In this document: in pieces, positions 24,175 through 33,611 of the stretch | Layout: each line of letters opens with the position of its first letter | Numbering within the stretch: position 1 is the stretch's first letter | Assembly (NCBI GenBank): GCA_902364975.1 | Contig: CABJFQ010000008.1 | Coordinates: forward strand, 81,203-125,904 | Length of the DNA stretch: 44,702 bases | Origin: Coriobacteriaceae bacterium | GTDB lineage: Bacteria; Actinomycetota; Coriobacteriia; Coriobacteriales; Coriobacteriaceae | Direction of reading: 5' to 3' | Made by a program: the position numbers and the translations under genes | The notes under the pieces: generated by a model | Databases searched by the model: none | The model's input: only the letters and a program-made list of their open reading frames with translations | What the model was told of the DNA's origin: nothing

Positions 24175-26208
24175 ATGATCCTCCTGGTCGACAAGATCGA
24201 AAAAAGCTTCGGCGCGCGCGTCCTCTTTAGTGGCGCGTCCTTCCAGATCAACCCCGGCGAGCGCTTCGCACTCGTGGGACCCAACGGCGCCGGCAAAACC
24301 ACCATGCTCAAGATCATCATGGGAATCGACAGCCCCGACGCCGGCCAGGTCCAGTACGCAAAAGACTGCCAGGTGGGCTACCTAGAGCAGGAAACCAACC
24401 TGGAGCACAAGGACACCACCATCCTTGCCGAGGTCATGGCCGCCGCCAAGGAAATCCGCCGCATGGGCGAGCGCGCCAACGAGTTGCAGGCCCAGATCAC
24501 CGAGCTCTCCGAGCAAGGCAAGGACGTCGACGCACTCCTTAACGAGTACGGCCAAGTCCAAGACCGCTTTGAGCACCTGGGCGGCTACGAGCTCGAGAGC
24601 AACGCCCGCAAGATCCTGTCCGGCCTGGGCTTTAAGGTCACTGACTTTGAGCGCCCGTGCTCCGAGTTCTCCGGCGGCTGGCAGATGCGTATCGCGCTGG
24701 CAAAGCTTTTCCTGCGCCACCCCGACCTGCTGCTGCTGGACGAGCCCACCAATCACCTGGACCTCGAGAGCGTCCAATGGCTTCGCGGCTTTATCGCCAA
24801 CTACGACGGCGCCGTCCTCATCGTCAGTCACGACCGCGCCTTTATGGATGCCTGCGTCGACCACGTCGCCGCGCTCGAGAACCGCCGCGTAACCACCTAC
24901 ACCGGCAACTACAGCAGTTATCTCAAGCAGCGCGAGGACAACCTGGAGCAGATGCGCGCCAAGCGTGCCGCCCAGGAGCGCGATATCGCCCATATGCAGG
25001 TCTTCGTCGACAAGTTCCGCTACAAGCCCACCAAGGCAGCCCAGGCCCAGGAGCGCATCCGCAAGATCGAGCAGATCAAAAAGGAGCTTGTCATCCTACC
25101 CGAGGGCCACAAGCACATCGACTTTAAGTTCCCTGACCCACCGCGCTCAGGCGATATGGTCGTGGGCCTGGAGGGCGTCTCCAAGTCCTACGGCGACAAG
25201 CACATCTACAGCGATATCGACCTCAAGCTCTACCGCGGCGAGCACGTGGCGCTCGTCGGCCCCAACGGCGCCGGCAAGTCCACGCTCATGAAGATCATCG
25301 CGGGACTGGAGCCGCCCACCACCGGCACCCGCGACCTGGGCACCAACGTGGGCGTGGCCTATTACGCCCAGCACGCGCTCGAGGGCATGACCGAGTCCAA
25401 CACCGTCCTGCAAGAGATCGACACCGTCACGCCCAAGTGGACCGTGCCACAGCAGCGCAGCCTACTGGGCGCCTTCCTGTTTAGCGACAACGATTCCATC
25501 GAGAAGCAGGTTCGCGTCCTCTCCGGCGGCGAAAAAGCGCGTCTGGCCCTGGCCAAGATGCTCGTGGCCCCCGAGGCGCTCCTGTGCCTGGACGAGCCCA
25601 CCAACCACCTAGACATCGACTCGGTGGACATGCTCGAGAACGCCCTGCAAAACTTCCCCGGCACCATCGTGCTGATCAGCCACGACGAACACCTGGTGCG
25701 CGCCGTGGCCAACCGCGTGATCGACATCCGCGATGGCAAGGTCACGGTCTATGACGGCGACTACGACTACTACCTCTACAAGCGCGAGGACCTCGCAGCC
25801 CGTGCCGCCGCCGAGACGGCAGGGGAGAGTGCGCCGGCCACGGCCAAGTCCACCAAAGCCAGCGCCGCCCAGGCCGACACCCCCGCAGCTGCCCCCAAAC
25901 CCGCCGAGGGCAAAAAGACCAAGGAGCAAAAGCGCGCCGAGGCCCAAGCCCGCGCAGCGCTCAATAAAAAGCTCAAGGGCGTGCGCAACCAGCTCAAGAA
26001 GATCGAGACGGAGCTCGACAAAAAGCGTGCCCGCTATGACGAGCTTATGGAATTGATGGCAAGCGAAGAGCTTTATGCCGATCAAGACAAGTTCAACGCC
26101 GCGCTGGGGGAATATAACGGCCTTAAGCAAGAGCTGCCCAAGCTCGAGGACGAATGGCTCGAGCTTTCCACCCAGATCGAAGAGGAGACCGCGCGTGAAC
26201 TCTCGTAA
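24175..26208 (+). CDS. ABC-F family ATPase (Uup/YdiF/YheS-like)
   Basis: 677 residues, two ATP-binding domains in one chain and no membrane part: the ABC-F translation-factor layout. Domain 1: Walker A GPNGAGKT (about 35-42), signature FSGGW, Walker [13 protein letters not shown]. Domain 2: Walker A GPNGAGKS (about 362-369), signature LSGGEK, Walker [13 protein letters not shown]. The linker between them ([10 protein letters not shown]...[10 protein letters not shown]) is the charged P-site tRNA-interaction motif region. A long Ala/Lys tail plus a C-terminal coiled coil (about 590-677) is as in Uup-like members. Such proteins act on the ribosome; the exact subfamily is not resolved. Start ATG 24175 follows AAAGGCGGC. 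Confidence 0.93.
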   Translation: MILLVDKIEKSFGARVLFSGASFQINPGERFALVGPNGAGKTTMLKIIMGIDSPDAGQVQYAKDCQVGYLEQETNLEHKDTTILAEVMAAAKEIRRMGERANELQAQITELSEQGKDVDALLNEYGQVQDRFEHLGGYELESNARKILSGLGFKVTDFERPCSEFSGGWQMRIALAKLFLRHPDLLLLDEPTNHLDLESVQWLRGFIANYDGAVLIVSHDRAFMDACVDHVAALENRRVTTYTGNYSSYLKQREDNLEQMRAKRAAQERDIAHMQVFVDKFRYKPTKAAQAQERIRKIEQIKKELVILPEGHKHIDFKFPDPPRSGDMVVGLEGVSKSYGDKHIYSDIDLKLYRGEHVALVGPNGAGKSTLMKIIAGLEPPTTGTRDLGTNVGVAYYAQHALEGMTESNTVLQEIDTVTPKWTVPQQRSLLGAFLFSDNDSIEKQVRVLSGGEKARLALAKMLVAPEALLCLDEPTNHLDIDSVDMLENALQNFPGTIVLISHDEHLVRAVANRVIDIRDGKVTVYDGDYDYYLYKREDLAARAAAETAGESAPATAKSTKASAAQADTPAAAPKPAEGKKTKEQKRAEAQARAALNKKLKGVRNQLKKIETELDKKRARYDELMELMASEELYADQDKFNAALGEYNGLKQELPKLEDEWLELSTQIEEETARELS

Positions 26209-26491
26209 GGCCGCTGCCGTGGCGATGAGCATCATCGCCATCGCCTGTCGCATCTGCGGCATCTTTATGAGCGCGATGACCGTGCTGCCGTGCTTTAGCG
26301 GCCTCACCGCCAAGCTGCAGATCGTGGGCTTTGTCGTTGAGCTTTCGCGCGCGCTGCCGAGCGCCATCGCCGGCTACGGCGTCATCACATCGCCCTTTGG
26401 CGGCGTGTTCCGCCTGGATTACGCCATCGTGGCCGTCATCCTGTTTGTGATCGACTACCTGCTCACGCGCGCCTCGCGCCGCGTTCGCTAG
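26195..26491 (+). CDS. Small membrane protein, unknown
   Basis: 98 residues, GTG start at 26195 inside the end of the ABC-F gene (14-bp overlap; GAGGAGA lies just upstream). Two to three hydrophobic segments ([32 protein letters not shown]...; [15 protein letters not shown]). Basic C-terminus (TRASRRVR). No family recognised; it sits between the ABC-F and the protease genes and is probably co-translated. Confidence 0.75.
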   Translation: MNSRKAAAVAMSIIAIACRICGIFMSAMTVLPCFSGLTAKLQIVGFVVELSRALPSAIAGYGVITSPFGGVFRLDYAIVAVILFVIDYLLTRASRRVR

Positions 26492-26500
26492 GGGAGCGCC

Positions 26501-27184
26501 ATGTCCAGCAGCTACATCATGAACCTGCTCGCCAGCGCCGTCGCCGTCATCGTGGGAATCGTGATCCACGAGAGCGCGCACGCCGCCGCGGCCTGGGCAC
26601 TCGGCGATAAGACGGCCCGTTCGCGCGGCCGCGTGTCGCTCAACCCGCTTAACCATATCGACCCGTTTGGCACCATCATCCTGCCGCTGCTCATGCTTGC
26701 CGCCGGCGGCCCGGTGTTCGCCTTCGCCAAACCCGTGCCCGTGTACCTCAACAACCTCAAGCACCCCAAGCGTGACGAGGTCCTGGTGAGCGCAGCCGGC
26801 CCCGCATCAAACATCGCGCTCGCGTGTCTCGCTGCCGCCCTCATGCACGCAGCCTATGGCAACCTCTATGCCAGCATGTCCTTTGCCCTGGCGTCCCAGA
26901 TCATGAACTTCGGCGCCACCTTTATCGTGGTCAACCTGTCGCTTGCGTTCTTTAACCTCATCCCAATCCCGCCGCTCGACGGCTCGTCGATCATCGTGCC
27001 CTTCCTCAAAGGCAAGGCGCTCAACAACTATTACCGTCTGCAGCAATATGCTATGCCCATCCTCATCATCGTGCTGTATCTGCTGCCCATGTGGACCGGC
27101 ATCGACGTGATCGGCCGCTATTTCGACGTTACCGTGTATCCGCTTGCTGAGCAGCTGCTCAACTTCGCAATCGCCGGCATCTAA
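26501..27184 (+). CDS. Site-2 protease-like M50 metallopeptidase
   Basis: 227 residues, several membrane helices. HESAH (about residues 25-29) is the HExxH zinc motif in the first helix; FFNLIPIPPLDGSSI carries the NxxPxPxLDG motif with the third zinc ligand (Asp). This is the short SpoIVFB/YwhC-like M50B type without PDZ. It would cleave inside membrane segments; the substrate is unknown. RBS AGGGGAGCG ahead of the ATG. Confidence 0.9.
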   Translation: MSSSYIMNLLASAVAVIVGIVIHESAHAAAAWALGDKTARSRGRVSLNPLNHIDPFGTIILPLLMLAAGGPVFAFAKPVPVYLNNLKHPKRDEVLVSAAGPASNIALACLAAALMHAAYGNLYASMSFALASQIMNFGATFIVVNLSLAFFNLIPIPPLDGSSIIVPFLKGKALNNYYRLQQYAMPILIIVLYLLPMWTGIDVIGRYFDVTVYPLAEQLLNFAIAGI

Positions 27185-27199
27185 GGTAAACTTACGGGT

Positions 27200-27218
27200 C
27201 GACCGTGCAAAACGGTCG
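27200..27218. repeat. Small hairpin ahead of scpA
   Basis: CGACCGT / ACGGTCG arms with a GCAAA loop in the 84-bp gap between the protease gene and scpA. No T tract, so not a clear terminator. Confidence 0.35.
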
Positions 27219-27268
27219 TAACATGCACCCAAACCGCGCCGCGAAGGCGCCGTCAAAGGAGGTCGAAG

Positions 27269-28078
27269 ATGTCGTATCGCGTGTCGACGCAGGTCTACAG
27301 CGGACCGTTCGACCTGCTGCTGCAGCTGGTAACCCGCCAAAAAGTAGATATCGGCGCTATCTCCATCAGCGAGGTGGCCGAGCAGTACCTTGCCGAGGCC
27401 GAGCGCATTGAGGCGCTGGACCTGGACGTGGCGAGCGATTTTTTGCTGGTCGCAGCAACCCTTTTGGACATCAAGGCCGCCTCGTTGGTGCCGCAGGAGG
27501 CCCCGCGCAAAGTTGATGACGACGACGAGATTGACGAAGACCTCGAGGAGCTCAGCGCGCTCGACGGCGACGCCCTGCGCGAGGTCCTAATCCAGCGCCT
27601 GATCGCCTACAAGCAGTTTAAGGGCGCGGCGGCGGCCCTTGGCGCGCGGATGCAGGCCGAGAGCCGCATGCATCCGCGTGTTGCCGGACCCGACCCTGAG
27701 TTTTTGGGCCTCATGCCCGACTACCTGGCCGGCATCACCCTGCGCGGCCTGGCCGTTATCTGTGCCGACCTGGACGGCAAGCGCCAGACCTTCTTGCTGG
27801 AGGCCGAGCACGTGGCACCGCATCGCGTGCCGCTCGACCTGACCGTGGCCTCAGTCGACCGCTTTACCATGACGCACCAAACCTGTACCTTCCGCGAGCT
27901 GTTGGACGGCGACGCCACCACCGAGCAGCTCGTCGTTACCTTCCTAGCAATGCTCGAGCTAGCCAAGCGTGGCTCGCTCACGCTGAGCCAGGACGAGATC
28001 TTTGGAACCATTCAAATCAACCGCGTCGAGGGCGCCGAGGCATACGTGCCCGGCGAGGGCCCCGATCTCACCGAATAG
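27269..28078 (+). CDS. scpA: Segregation and condensation protein A
   Basis: 269 residues; kleisin subunit of the SMC-ScpAB chromosome condensin. YSGPFDLLLQLVTRQKVDIG (N-terminal SMC-neck binding helix) and ISISEVAEQYLAEAERI, followed by DFLLVAATLLDIKAASLVPQ, are the ScpA signature. The C-terminal winged helix (FLAMLELAKRGSLTLSQDEI) binds the SMC head. Strong AAAGGAGG 6 bp ahead of the ATG. scpB follows 11 bp later. Confidence 0.95.
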   Translation: MSYRVSTQVYSGPFDLLLQLVTRQKVDIGAISISEVAEQYLAEAERIEALDLDVASDFLLVAATLLDIKAASLVPQEAPRKVDDDDEIDEDLEELSALDGDALREVLIQRLIAYKQFKGAAAALGARMQAESRMHPRVAGPDPEFLGLMPDYLAGITLRGLAVICADLDGKRQTFLLEAEHVAPHRVPLDLTVASVDRFTMTHQTCTFRELLDGDATTEQLVVTFLAMLELAKRGSLTLSQDEIFGTIQINRVEGAEAYVPGEGPDLTE

Positions 28079-28089
28079 GAGCCGCAACC

Positions 28090-28818
28090 ATGTCAACCCT
28101 TTCCACGCTGGAGGCAAACAGCCTCAAAGGCGCCCTCGAGGCGCTGCTGCTGGTGTCGAGCGACCCGGTGAGTGCGCCCGCGCTCGCCGGCGCACTGGAT
28201 ATCGCCCCCGGCGAGTGCGCATCGCTGCTCGCCGAGCTCAAGGTTGAGTACGAGGAGGCCAACCGTGGCTTTCAGCTGCGCGAGGTCGCCGGCGGCTGGC
28301 GCCTGTTTACGCATCCCGCCTACCACGACGTGGTCGAGGCCTATGTGCTGAGCTGGGACACGCAAAAGCTGTCGCAGGCGGCGCTCGAAACACTGGCCGT
28401 CATCGCATACCACCAGCCCGTGACGCGCGAGGTGGTCAAGGGCATCCGCGGCGTCAATTCCGACGGCGTCATCGCGTCGCTCGTGGACAAGGGCCTGGTG
28501 CGCGAGCTCGGTCGTGACCCCCAGCGCGGTCAGGCCATCATTTACGGCACGACCAACGCATTCTTGGAAAAGTTCGGTCTGCGTTCCACCCGCGACCTGC
28601 CCGACCTGGAGCAGTTTGCCCCCGACGAGCAGTCGCGTCAGTTTATCCGCGAGCGCCTGAGCGGCCGCAGCATTCAGTCCACGCTCGAGGAGCAGGCCGA
28701 GGACCTGGACGAAGAGCGCGAACTGCTCGATACCGATGTTGACGATGTTGAGGCAATCGAGGACTTGGAGACCCTGGTCGTCGACGAGACCTCGGAGGAT
28801 TTACATGACGAGGACTAA
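28090..28818 (+). CDS. scpB: Segregation and condensation protein B
   Basis: 242 residues; forms a dimer on ScpA. ALEALLLVSSDPVSAPALAG (first winged helix) and KLSQAALETLAVIAYHQPVT (second) are characteristic, then GLVRELGRD and YGTTNAFLEKFGL. The C-terminal about 55 residues are strongly acidic (DLDEERELLDTDVDDVEAIE), longer than the core family. A 22-bp gap leads to the pseudouridine synthase gene. Confidence 0.95.
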   Translation: MSTLSTLEANSLKGALEALLLVSSDPVSAPALAGALDIAPGECASLLAELKVEYEEANRGFQLREVAGGWRLFTHPAYHDVVEAYVLSWDTQKLSQAALETLAVIAYHQPVTREVVKGIRGVNSDGVIASLVDKGLVRELGRDPQRGQAIIYGTTNAFLEKFGLRSTRDLPDLEQFAPDEQSRQFIRERLSGRSIQSTLEEQAEDLDEERELLDTDVDDVEAIEDLETLVVDETSEDLHDED

Positions 28819-28840
28819 CGAAGTAGGGGAGACGCGCGCC

Positions 28841-29770
28841 ATGGCCAACGCAGTACCCGTCACCGACGCCCAGCCCGTCTATCCGCACACCATGCGCCTG
28901 CAGCGCTTTTTGGCGCGCGCGGGCGTGGCGAGCCGCCGTGGCTCGGAGGACCTGATGACCGCCGGCCGCGTGACCGTCAACGGCGAGGTCGCGACCGAGC
29001 TGGGCACCAAGGTCGACATCGACCGCGACCATATCGAGGTCGACGGCATGCCCGTCAAGCTCAACCAGGGCGCCGTGTACCTGATGCTCTACAAGCCGAC
29101 CGGCTACCTCACCACCATGAGCGACCCGCAGGAGCGCCCTTGCGTGGCCGACCTGGTCCCCCGCGATCGCTTTCCGGGCCTGTTTCCGGTGGGCCGCCTG
29201 GACCGCGACACCACGGGCCTTTTGCTCTTTACCACCGACGGCGACCTGTCGCAGGACCTGCTGCACCCCAGCAAGCACGTCTACAAGACCTACCAGGCGC
29301 TCGTGGACGGCCACCTGACCGATCGCGACTTGGAACCGCTCCGCCGTGGCATCGAGCTCGACGACGGCCTGTGCCAGCCGGCAATCTGCCGCGTCATCAC
29401 CGCGCGCGAGGCAGAGGCCGTGGCTCCGCAAGGCGTAAAGCCCGGTACCACCGCCGTGGAGGTCATCATCCGCGAGGGACGCAAGAACCAGGTCAAGCGC
29501 ATGCTGAGCAAGATCCACCATCCGGTAATCCGCCTGCATCGCTGCAACTTTGCCGGCCTTGAGCTCGAGGGCGTGGCCAAGGGCTCGTGGCGCGAGCTCA
29601 CCGACCGCGAGGTGAAGATCCTCAAGGCCGGCGGCATCCCGCCCAAGCAGGCGAGCGCCAAGCGCAACGGCGGCAAGCCCCAAGATACGCCCGCCAGCCG
29701 CACGCGTCACCACGGCAGCCACGGCTCCGCACCCAAGCGCAACACCTACCGCGAGCGCTACACAGGCTAG
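28841..29770 (+). CDS. 23S rRNA pseudouridine synthase (RluB/RsuA family)
   Basis: 309 residues. An N-terminal S4 domain (MRLQRFLARAGVASRRGSED) is followed by the RsuA-type catalytic core; GRLDRDTTGLLLFTTDGDL contains the catalytic Asp, and EGRKNQVKRMLSKIHHPV is the conserved late motif. RluB is the usual partner of scpAB. The ATG at 28841 is chosen for AGGGGAG 8 bp upstream; an ATG at 28805 in frame lacks a ribosome site. The C-terminus is a basic, low-complexity tail. Confidence 0.9.
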   Translation: MANAVPVTDAQPVYPHTMRLQRFLARAGVASRRGSEDLMTAGRVTVNGEVATELGTKVDIDRDHIEVDGMPVKLNQGAVYLMLYKPTGYLTTMSDPQERPCVADLVPRDRFPGLFPVGRLDRDTTGLLLFTTDGDLSQDLLHPSKHVYKTYQALVDGHLTDRDLEPLRRGIELDDGLCQPAICRVITAREAEAVAPQGVKPGTTAVEVIIREGRKNQVKRMLSKIHHPVIRLHRCNFAGLELEGVAKGSWRELTDREVKILKAGGIPPKQASAKRNGGKPQDTPASRTRHHGSHGSAPKRNTYRERYTG

Positions 29771-29835
29771 GCAACCCGCCGCGCCCCAGCGCCCCGAACC
29801 ATACCAGCACGTCAACCATCGAAAGGAAGCATTGC

Positions 29836-30522
29836 ATGATCGTCGCCATCGACGGCCCCGCCGGTTCCGGCAAATCCACCATCGCCAAGGAGATCGCCCG
29901 CCAGCTGGGCTTTAACAAGCTCGACACGGGCGCCATGTATCGCGCCGTCACGTTCGCCGCGCTCGACCGCGGCATCGACCTGGACGACGAGGCGGCCATC
30001 GACGCCCTCGCCGAGCAGATCGAGATTCGCTTTACCAACGGCACCGGCGAGGATACGCGCCTGACCATTGACGGCCAGGACGCTTCGGCCGCCATCCGCA
30101 CCCCCCAGGTCGACGCCAACGTGTCCAAGGTCTCGGCCTATCCGGGCGTGCGCGCCGCCATGCTCATCCATCAGCGCCGTGCCGCCGAGGACCGCAATAT
30201 CGTGGCCGAGGGTCGCGACATCGGAACCGTCGTGTTCCCTAACGCGCAGGTCAAGGTCTTCCTGACCGCCGACCCGCGCGAGCGCGCCCGCCGCCGCGTG
30301 CTGCAGCGTCACCAAAACGACGCCCAGCCGCTTACTGCCGAGCAGCTCGAGGCCGAGGTCGACGAGACTCTCGACGCCCTTAAGCAGCGCGACAAGCTTG
30401 ACAGCAGCCGCGAGGTCGCGCCGCTCGTGCCCGCCGAGGACGCGGTACATGTCGACTCCACCGCCCACACCATCGACGAGGTCGTCTCGATCATCGAGGG
30501 CCTCATCAACCAAAGGAGGTAG
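29836..30522 (+). CDS. cmk: Cytidylate kinase
   Basis: 228 residues; phosphorylates CMP/dCMP. Walker A GPAGSGKST (about 7-15), LDTGAMYRAVTFAAL, EGRDIGTVVFPNAQVKVFLT and RARRRVLQ (lid Arg) are all present. RBS GAAAGGA. Followed 3 bp later by the acyltransferase gene. Confidence 0.95.
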   Translation: MIVAIDGPAGSGKSTIAKEIARQLGFNKLDTGAMYRAVTFAALDRGIDLDDEAAIDALAEQIEIRFTNGTGEDTRLTIDGQDASAAIRTPQVDANVSKVSAYPGVRAAMLIHQRRAAEDRNIVAEGRDIGTVVFPNAQVKVFLTADPRERARRRVLQRHQNDAQPLTAEQLEAEVDETLDALKQRDKLDSSREVAPLVPAEDAVHVDSTAHTIDEVVSIIEGLINQRR

Positions 30523-30525
30523 CCC

Positions 30526-31254
30526 ATGCGCCTGTTTAAACAGACGCCCGAGGACTATTACAACGCCCCGTATGCCGAGTTCCCCGCGCTCATCCGCGGC
30601 ACCGTCGTCGTGGTCATGGCAATCCTTTGGGCCTTCTCCAAGCTCATGTGGCGCTGGAAGGTCGAGGACGCCGACCTGCTGTTTGAGCGCCAGGAAAGCC
30701 GCGGCAGCGTGGTCATCTGCAACCACACCTCGATGGCCGAGCTCCTGGCTGTCGAGACGGCGCTGTTCTTTGGTGGCCGCCGCATTCGCCCCATTTTTAA
30801 GTCCGAGTTTGCCAAGAGCAAGATCGTACGCTGGGCCTTTAGCCGCGTAGGTGGCATTCCCGTCGAGCGCGGTACCGCCGACATGAAGTGTTTGCGTGCC
30901 GCCCAGCATGCGCTGCAGCGCGGCGAGGACGTTCTGATCTTCCCCGAGGGCACGCGCATCCGCTCGCGCGAGATTAAACCCGAGGTCCACGGCGGCTTTG
31001 CGCTCATCGCCCAGATGGGCAAGGCACCCGTCAACCCGCTCGCCATCTGCGGCTGGTCCGACATCACGCCTGCGGGCAAAAAGCTCATGCGTCCCAAGAA
31101 GTGCTGGATTCGTGCCGGCAAAGCCGTCTCGCTTTCCGATGCACCGGCCGGGCTTAAGCGTACGGAGCGCTTGGCCTGGTTTGAGTCCGAGGCTATGAGC
31201 CGCGTATACGCCATGCGCGACGAGCTGTGCGCCGAGCATCCTGGCAGGTTCTAG
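30526..31254 (+). CDS. 1-acyl-glycerol-3-phosphate acyltransferase (PlsC-like)
   Basis: 242 residues with one N-terminal membrane helix (ALIRGTVVVVMAILWAFSKL). Motif I reads NHTSMAE, so the usual HX4D is HX4E here; GGIPVERG, FPEGTRIRS and VNPLAI match motifs II-IV. It would make phosphatidic acid on the inner membrane face, in line with plsY and gpsA downstream. The Asp-to-Glu change in the catalytic dyad is worth noting; the rest is regular. RBS AAAGGAGG overlaps the end of cmk. Confidence 0.87.
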   Translation: MRLFKQTPEDYYNAPYAEFPALIRGTVVVVMAILWAFSKLMWRWKVEDADLLFERQESRGSVVICNHTSMAELLAVETALFFGGRRIRPIFKSEFAKSKIVRWAFSRVGGIPVERGTADMKCLRAAQHALQRGEDVLIFPEGTRIRSREIKPEVHGGFALIAQMGKAPVNPLAICGWSDITPAGKKLMRPKKCWIRAGKAVSLSDAPAGLKRTERLAWFESEAMSRVYAMRDELCAEHPGRF

Positions 31255-31256
31255 CC

Positions 31257-32156
31257 ATGAGCGAGAACGTGACGAACACCGCCGCGACTGCGTCCGACCA
31301 AGCCACCGTGCCCACCATCGAGATTGCAGCTCACGCCGGCACCTGCTACGGCGTGCAGCGCGCGCTCGACATGGCATTGGCCGCCGCGCCGCAGGCAGGG
31401 GAGAGCGCTCAGGTCCACACGCTGGGTCCGCTCATCCATAACCCCATCGTGGTGCGCGAGCTCGCCGAGGCAGGCGTCGGTCTGGCCGACACCTTGGACG
31501 ACGCCGCAACCGGCACCATGATCATCCGCGCCCACGGCGTGGTACCGCAGGTCATCGATGCTGCCCGCAAGCGCGGCCTCAACGTGGTCGATGCCACCTG
31601 CCCCTACGTGAAGAAGGTCCATGTGGCGGCCGAGCGCCTGGTGCACGAGGGCTACCACGTGATCGTCGTGGGCGAGCCGGGCCATCCCGAGGTCGAGGGT
31701 ATTCTGGGCCACGCCGGCAATGACGCGCAGGTCGTGAGCTGTGCCGCCGACGCCGATGCCCTGCCGCTCAAGGGCAAGGTGGGCCTGGTTGTACAGACCA
31801 CCCAGACCGCGCAGAACCTCGCCGAGGTCGTGGCCGCTATCACCCCGCGCGTACAAGAGCTTCGTGTGATCAACACCATCTGCGCCGCCACGAGCGAGCG
31901 TCAACAGGCGGCAGCCACGCTTGCCAACCGCTGCGACTGCATGGTCGTGGTGGGCGGCAAGAACTCGGGCAACACCCGCCGCCTGGCACAGATTTGCGCC
32001 GACGCCTGCGAGCGCACGTATCACATCGAGGAAGCTTCCGAGCTCCAGGCCGAGTGGTTAACCGGCGCTCACCACATCGGCATCACCGCCGGCGCTTCCA
32101 CCCCGCAAGAACACATCGAGCGCGCCGTAACGCGCATCAAGGAGCTTTGCCGCTAA
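31257..32156 (+). CDS. ispH: 4-hydroxy-3-methylbut-2-enyl diphosphate reductase
   Basis: 299 residues; last step of the MEP isoprenoid pathway, an iron-sulfur enzyme. The three cluster cysteines are seen in AGTCYGVQRA, VDATCPYVKKVH and NTICAATSERQQ. HTLGPLIHNP, RAHGV and GHPEVEGILGH are the substrate-binding histidine regions; ITAGASTPQE is the C-terminal motif. Starts 2 bp after the acyltransferase stop; a short variable N-terminus precedes the fold. Confidence 0.95.
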   Translation: MSENVTNTAATASDQATVPTIEIAAHAGTCYGVQRALDMALAAAPQAGESAQVHTLGPLIHNPIVVRELAEAGVGLADTLDDAATGTMIIRAHGVVPQVIDAARKRGLNVVDATCPYVKKVHVAAERLVHEGYHVIVVGEPGHPEVEGILGHAGNDAQVVSCAADADALPLKGKVGLVVQTTQTAQNLAEVVAAITPRVQELRVINTICAATSERQQAAATLANRCDCMVVVGGKNSGNTRRLAQICADACERTYHIEEASELQAEWLTGAHHIGITAGASTPQEHIERAVTRIKELCR

Positions 32157-32158
32157 TC

Positions 32159-33601
32159 ATGGACCAGACCGTACCCGCATATGCCGCCGAGGTGGCCGAT
32201 TACGGGCGCAGCCGCGACCCCGAGCCGGGTGAAGGCGCGCTCGTAAAGAACGTGCGTCCCGAATCGCCCGCGTGGGATGTGGGTATCGAGCCGGGCATGC
32301 GCGTGCTCACGGTCAACGGCGAGCAGCTCACCGACATGATCGTGTGGCTCTGGGAGGCCGACGATGATACCGTCGACCTCGAGGTTTTCGACCCACGCGA
32401 CAACACCGTCACCTCCGTCGAGCTCGACCGCTTCCCGGGAGAGGACTGGGGGCTGGAGTTCGACGGCCCCATCTTTGACGGCATGCGCACCTGCGTGAAC
32501 GCCTGCGTGTTCTGCTTTATGACCATGCTGCCCAAGGGCGGCCGTTCCACGCTCTACATTCGCGACGACGACTATCGCCTAAGCTTTTTACAGGGCAACT
32601 TTGTCACGCTCACGAACCTCACCGACGATGATGTTCAAAACGTCATCCAACGCAACATGAGCCCTATGAACGTGTCGGTCCATGCCGTAAGCCCCGACGT
32701 CCGCCGCCGCATGATGGGCCGCAACGCCCAGCGCGGCATGGACGTACTCGAAGCCATCATGGCCGCCGGCATCGAGATTCACGCGCAGATCGTGTTGTGC
32801 CCCGGCATGAACGACGGCGAGGAGCTGGAAAAGACCCTGCGCTTTTGCGAGGAGCACGAGCAAATCACAAGCCTGGGCATTGTGCCGCTCGGTTTTACCA
32901 AGCATCAGAACCGCTTTAGCTGGTCCTACAGCGACAAGCCCGAGCTGGCTCGCGAGACCATTGCCATGATCCGGCCTTTCCAGGATCGAGCCTACGAGCG
33001 CTTTGGCCGCCACACCTTCCAGATGAGCGACGAGTTCTATCTGGACGCCGGCATCGATCCTCCCGAGGCGGACTTTTACGACGGTTACCCGCAGTACTAC
33101 GACGGCATTGGCATGATCCGCTCGTATCTGGACGAGACCGACGACGTGCTTGCTGCCGACGCCGAGCGTCTGGCCCGCGTCCGCGAGGCCATCGCCGCCC
33201 GCAGCCAGCACCTGCTGTGCCTCTCGGGCGCCAGCGCGCGCGACACCGTGGCCCGCTTTGTGGAATCGCCGCACGGCCTCGCCGGCACCGTCACAGCCAT
33301 CAAAAACCGCTACTTTGGCGGCAACGTGGACGTGACCGGCCTCATCGTCGCCTGCGACATCTTGGAGCAGCTGCCACAAGACCTGTCGGGGGTTATGCTC
33401 TTTGTGCCTAAGCTCATGTTCAACGCTGACGGCATGACGCTTGACGAGTATCATCGTGACGATTTACTCGCAAGCCTTACCAGTCGCGGTGCCGAGGTTC
33501 ATGTGGTGTCGACCATGCCGCATGAGTTGCTCGATACCCTGGAGCATATCCTTGGCATTGTGTCCGCGGACTCTAACATTTCCACTGACCCTACCCATTA
33601 A
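32159..33601 (+). CDS. DUF512 radical-SAM protein with PDZ-like N-terminus
   Basis: 480 residues. Residues about 20-80 form a PDZ-like domain (NVRPESPAWDVGIEPGMRVL); CVNACVFCF is the CxxxCxxC radical-SAM cluster motif; HFQMSDEFYL-like TFQMSDEFYLDAG and the GASARDTV-VTGLIVACDIL region are the conserved DUF512 tail. The family is universal next to der in actinobacteria and firmicutes, and its function is unsettled. The ATG is 2 bp after the ispH stop. Confidence 0.88.
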   Translation: MDQTVPAYAAEVADYGRSRDPEPGEGALVKNVRPESPAWDVGIEPGMRVLTVNGEQLTDMIVWLWEADDDTVDLEVFDPRDNTVTSVELDRFPGEDWGLEFDGPIFDGMRTCVNACVFCFMTMLPKGGRSTLYIRDDDYRLSFLQGNFVTLTNLTDDDVQNVIQRNMSPMNVSVHAVSPDVRRRMMGRNAQRGMDVLEAIMAAGIEIHAQIVLCPGMNDGEELEKTLRFCEEHEQITSLGIVPLGFTKHQNRFSWSYSDKPELARETIAMIRPFQDRAYERFGRHTFQMSDEFYLDAGIDPPEADFYDGYPQYYDGIGMIRSYLDETDDVLAADAERLARVREAIAARSQHLLCLSGASARDTVARFVESPHGLAGTVTAIKNRYFGGNVDVTGLIVACDILEQLPQDLSGVMLFVPKLMFNADGMTLDEYHRDDLLASLTSRGAEVHVVSTMPHELLDTLEHILGIVSADSNISTDPTH

Positions 33602-33611
33602 AGGAGAGCAG

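Larger units (their letters stand above)
23970..24199 (+). repeat. 230-bp direct repeat, copy 2 (native ABC-F junction)
   Basis: Second copy of 22660-22889 (offset 1310). Here the eight ABC-F codons continue into the full gene, so this is the original context and copy 1 the added one. Confidence 0.95.
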
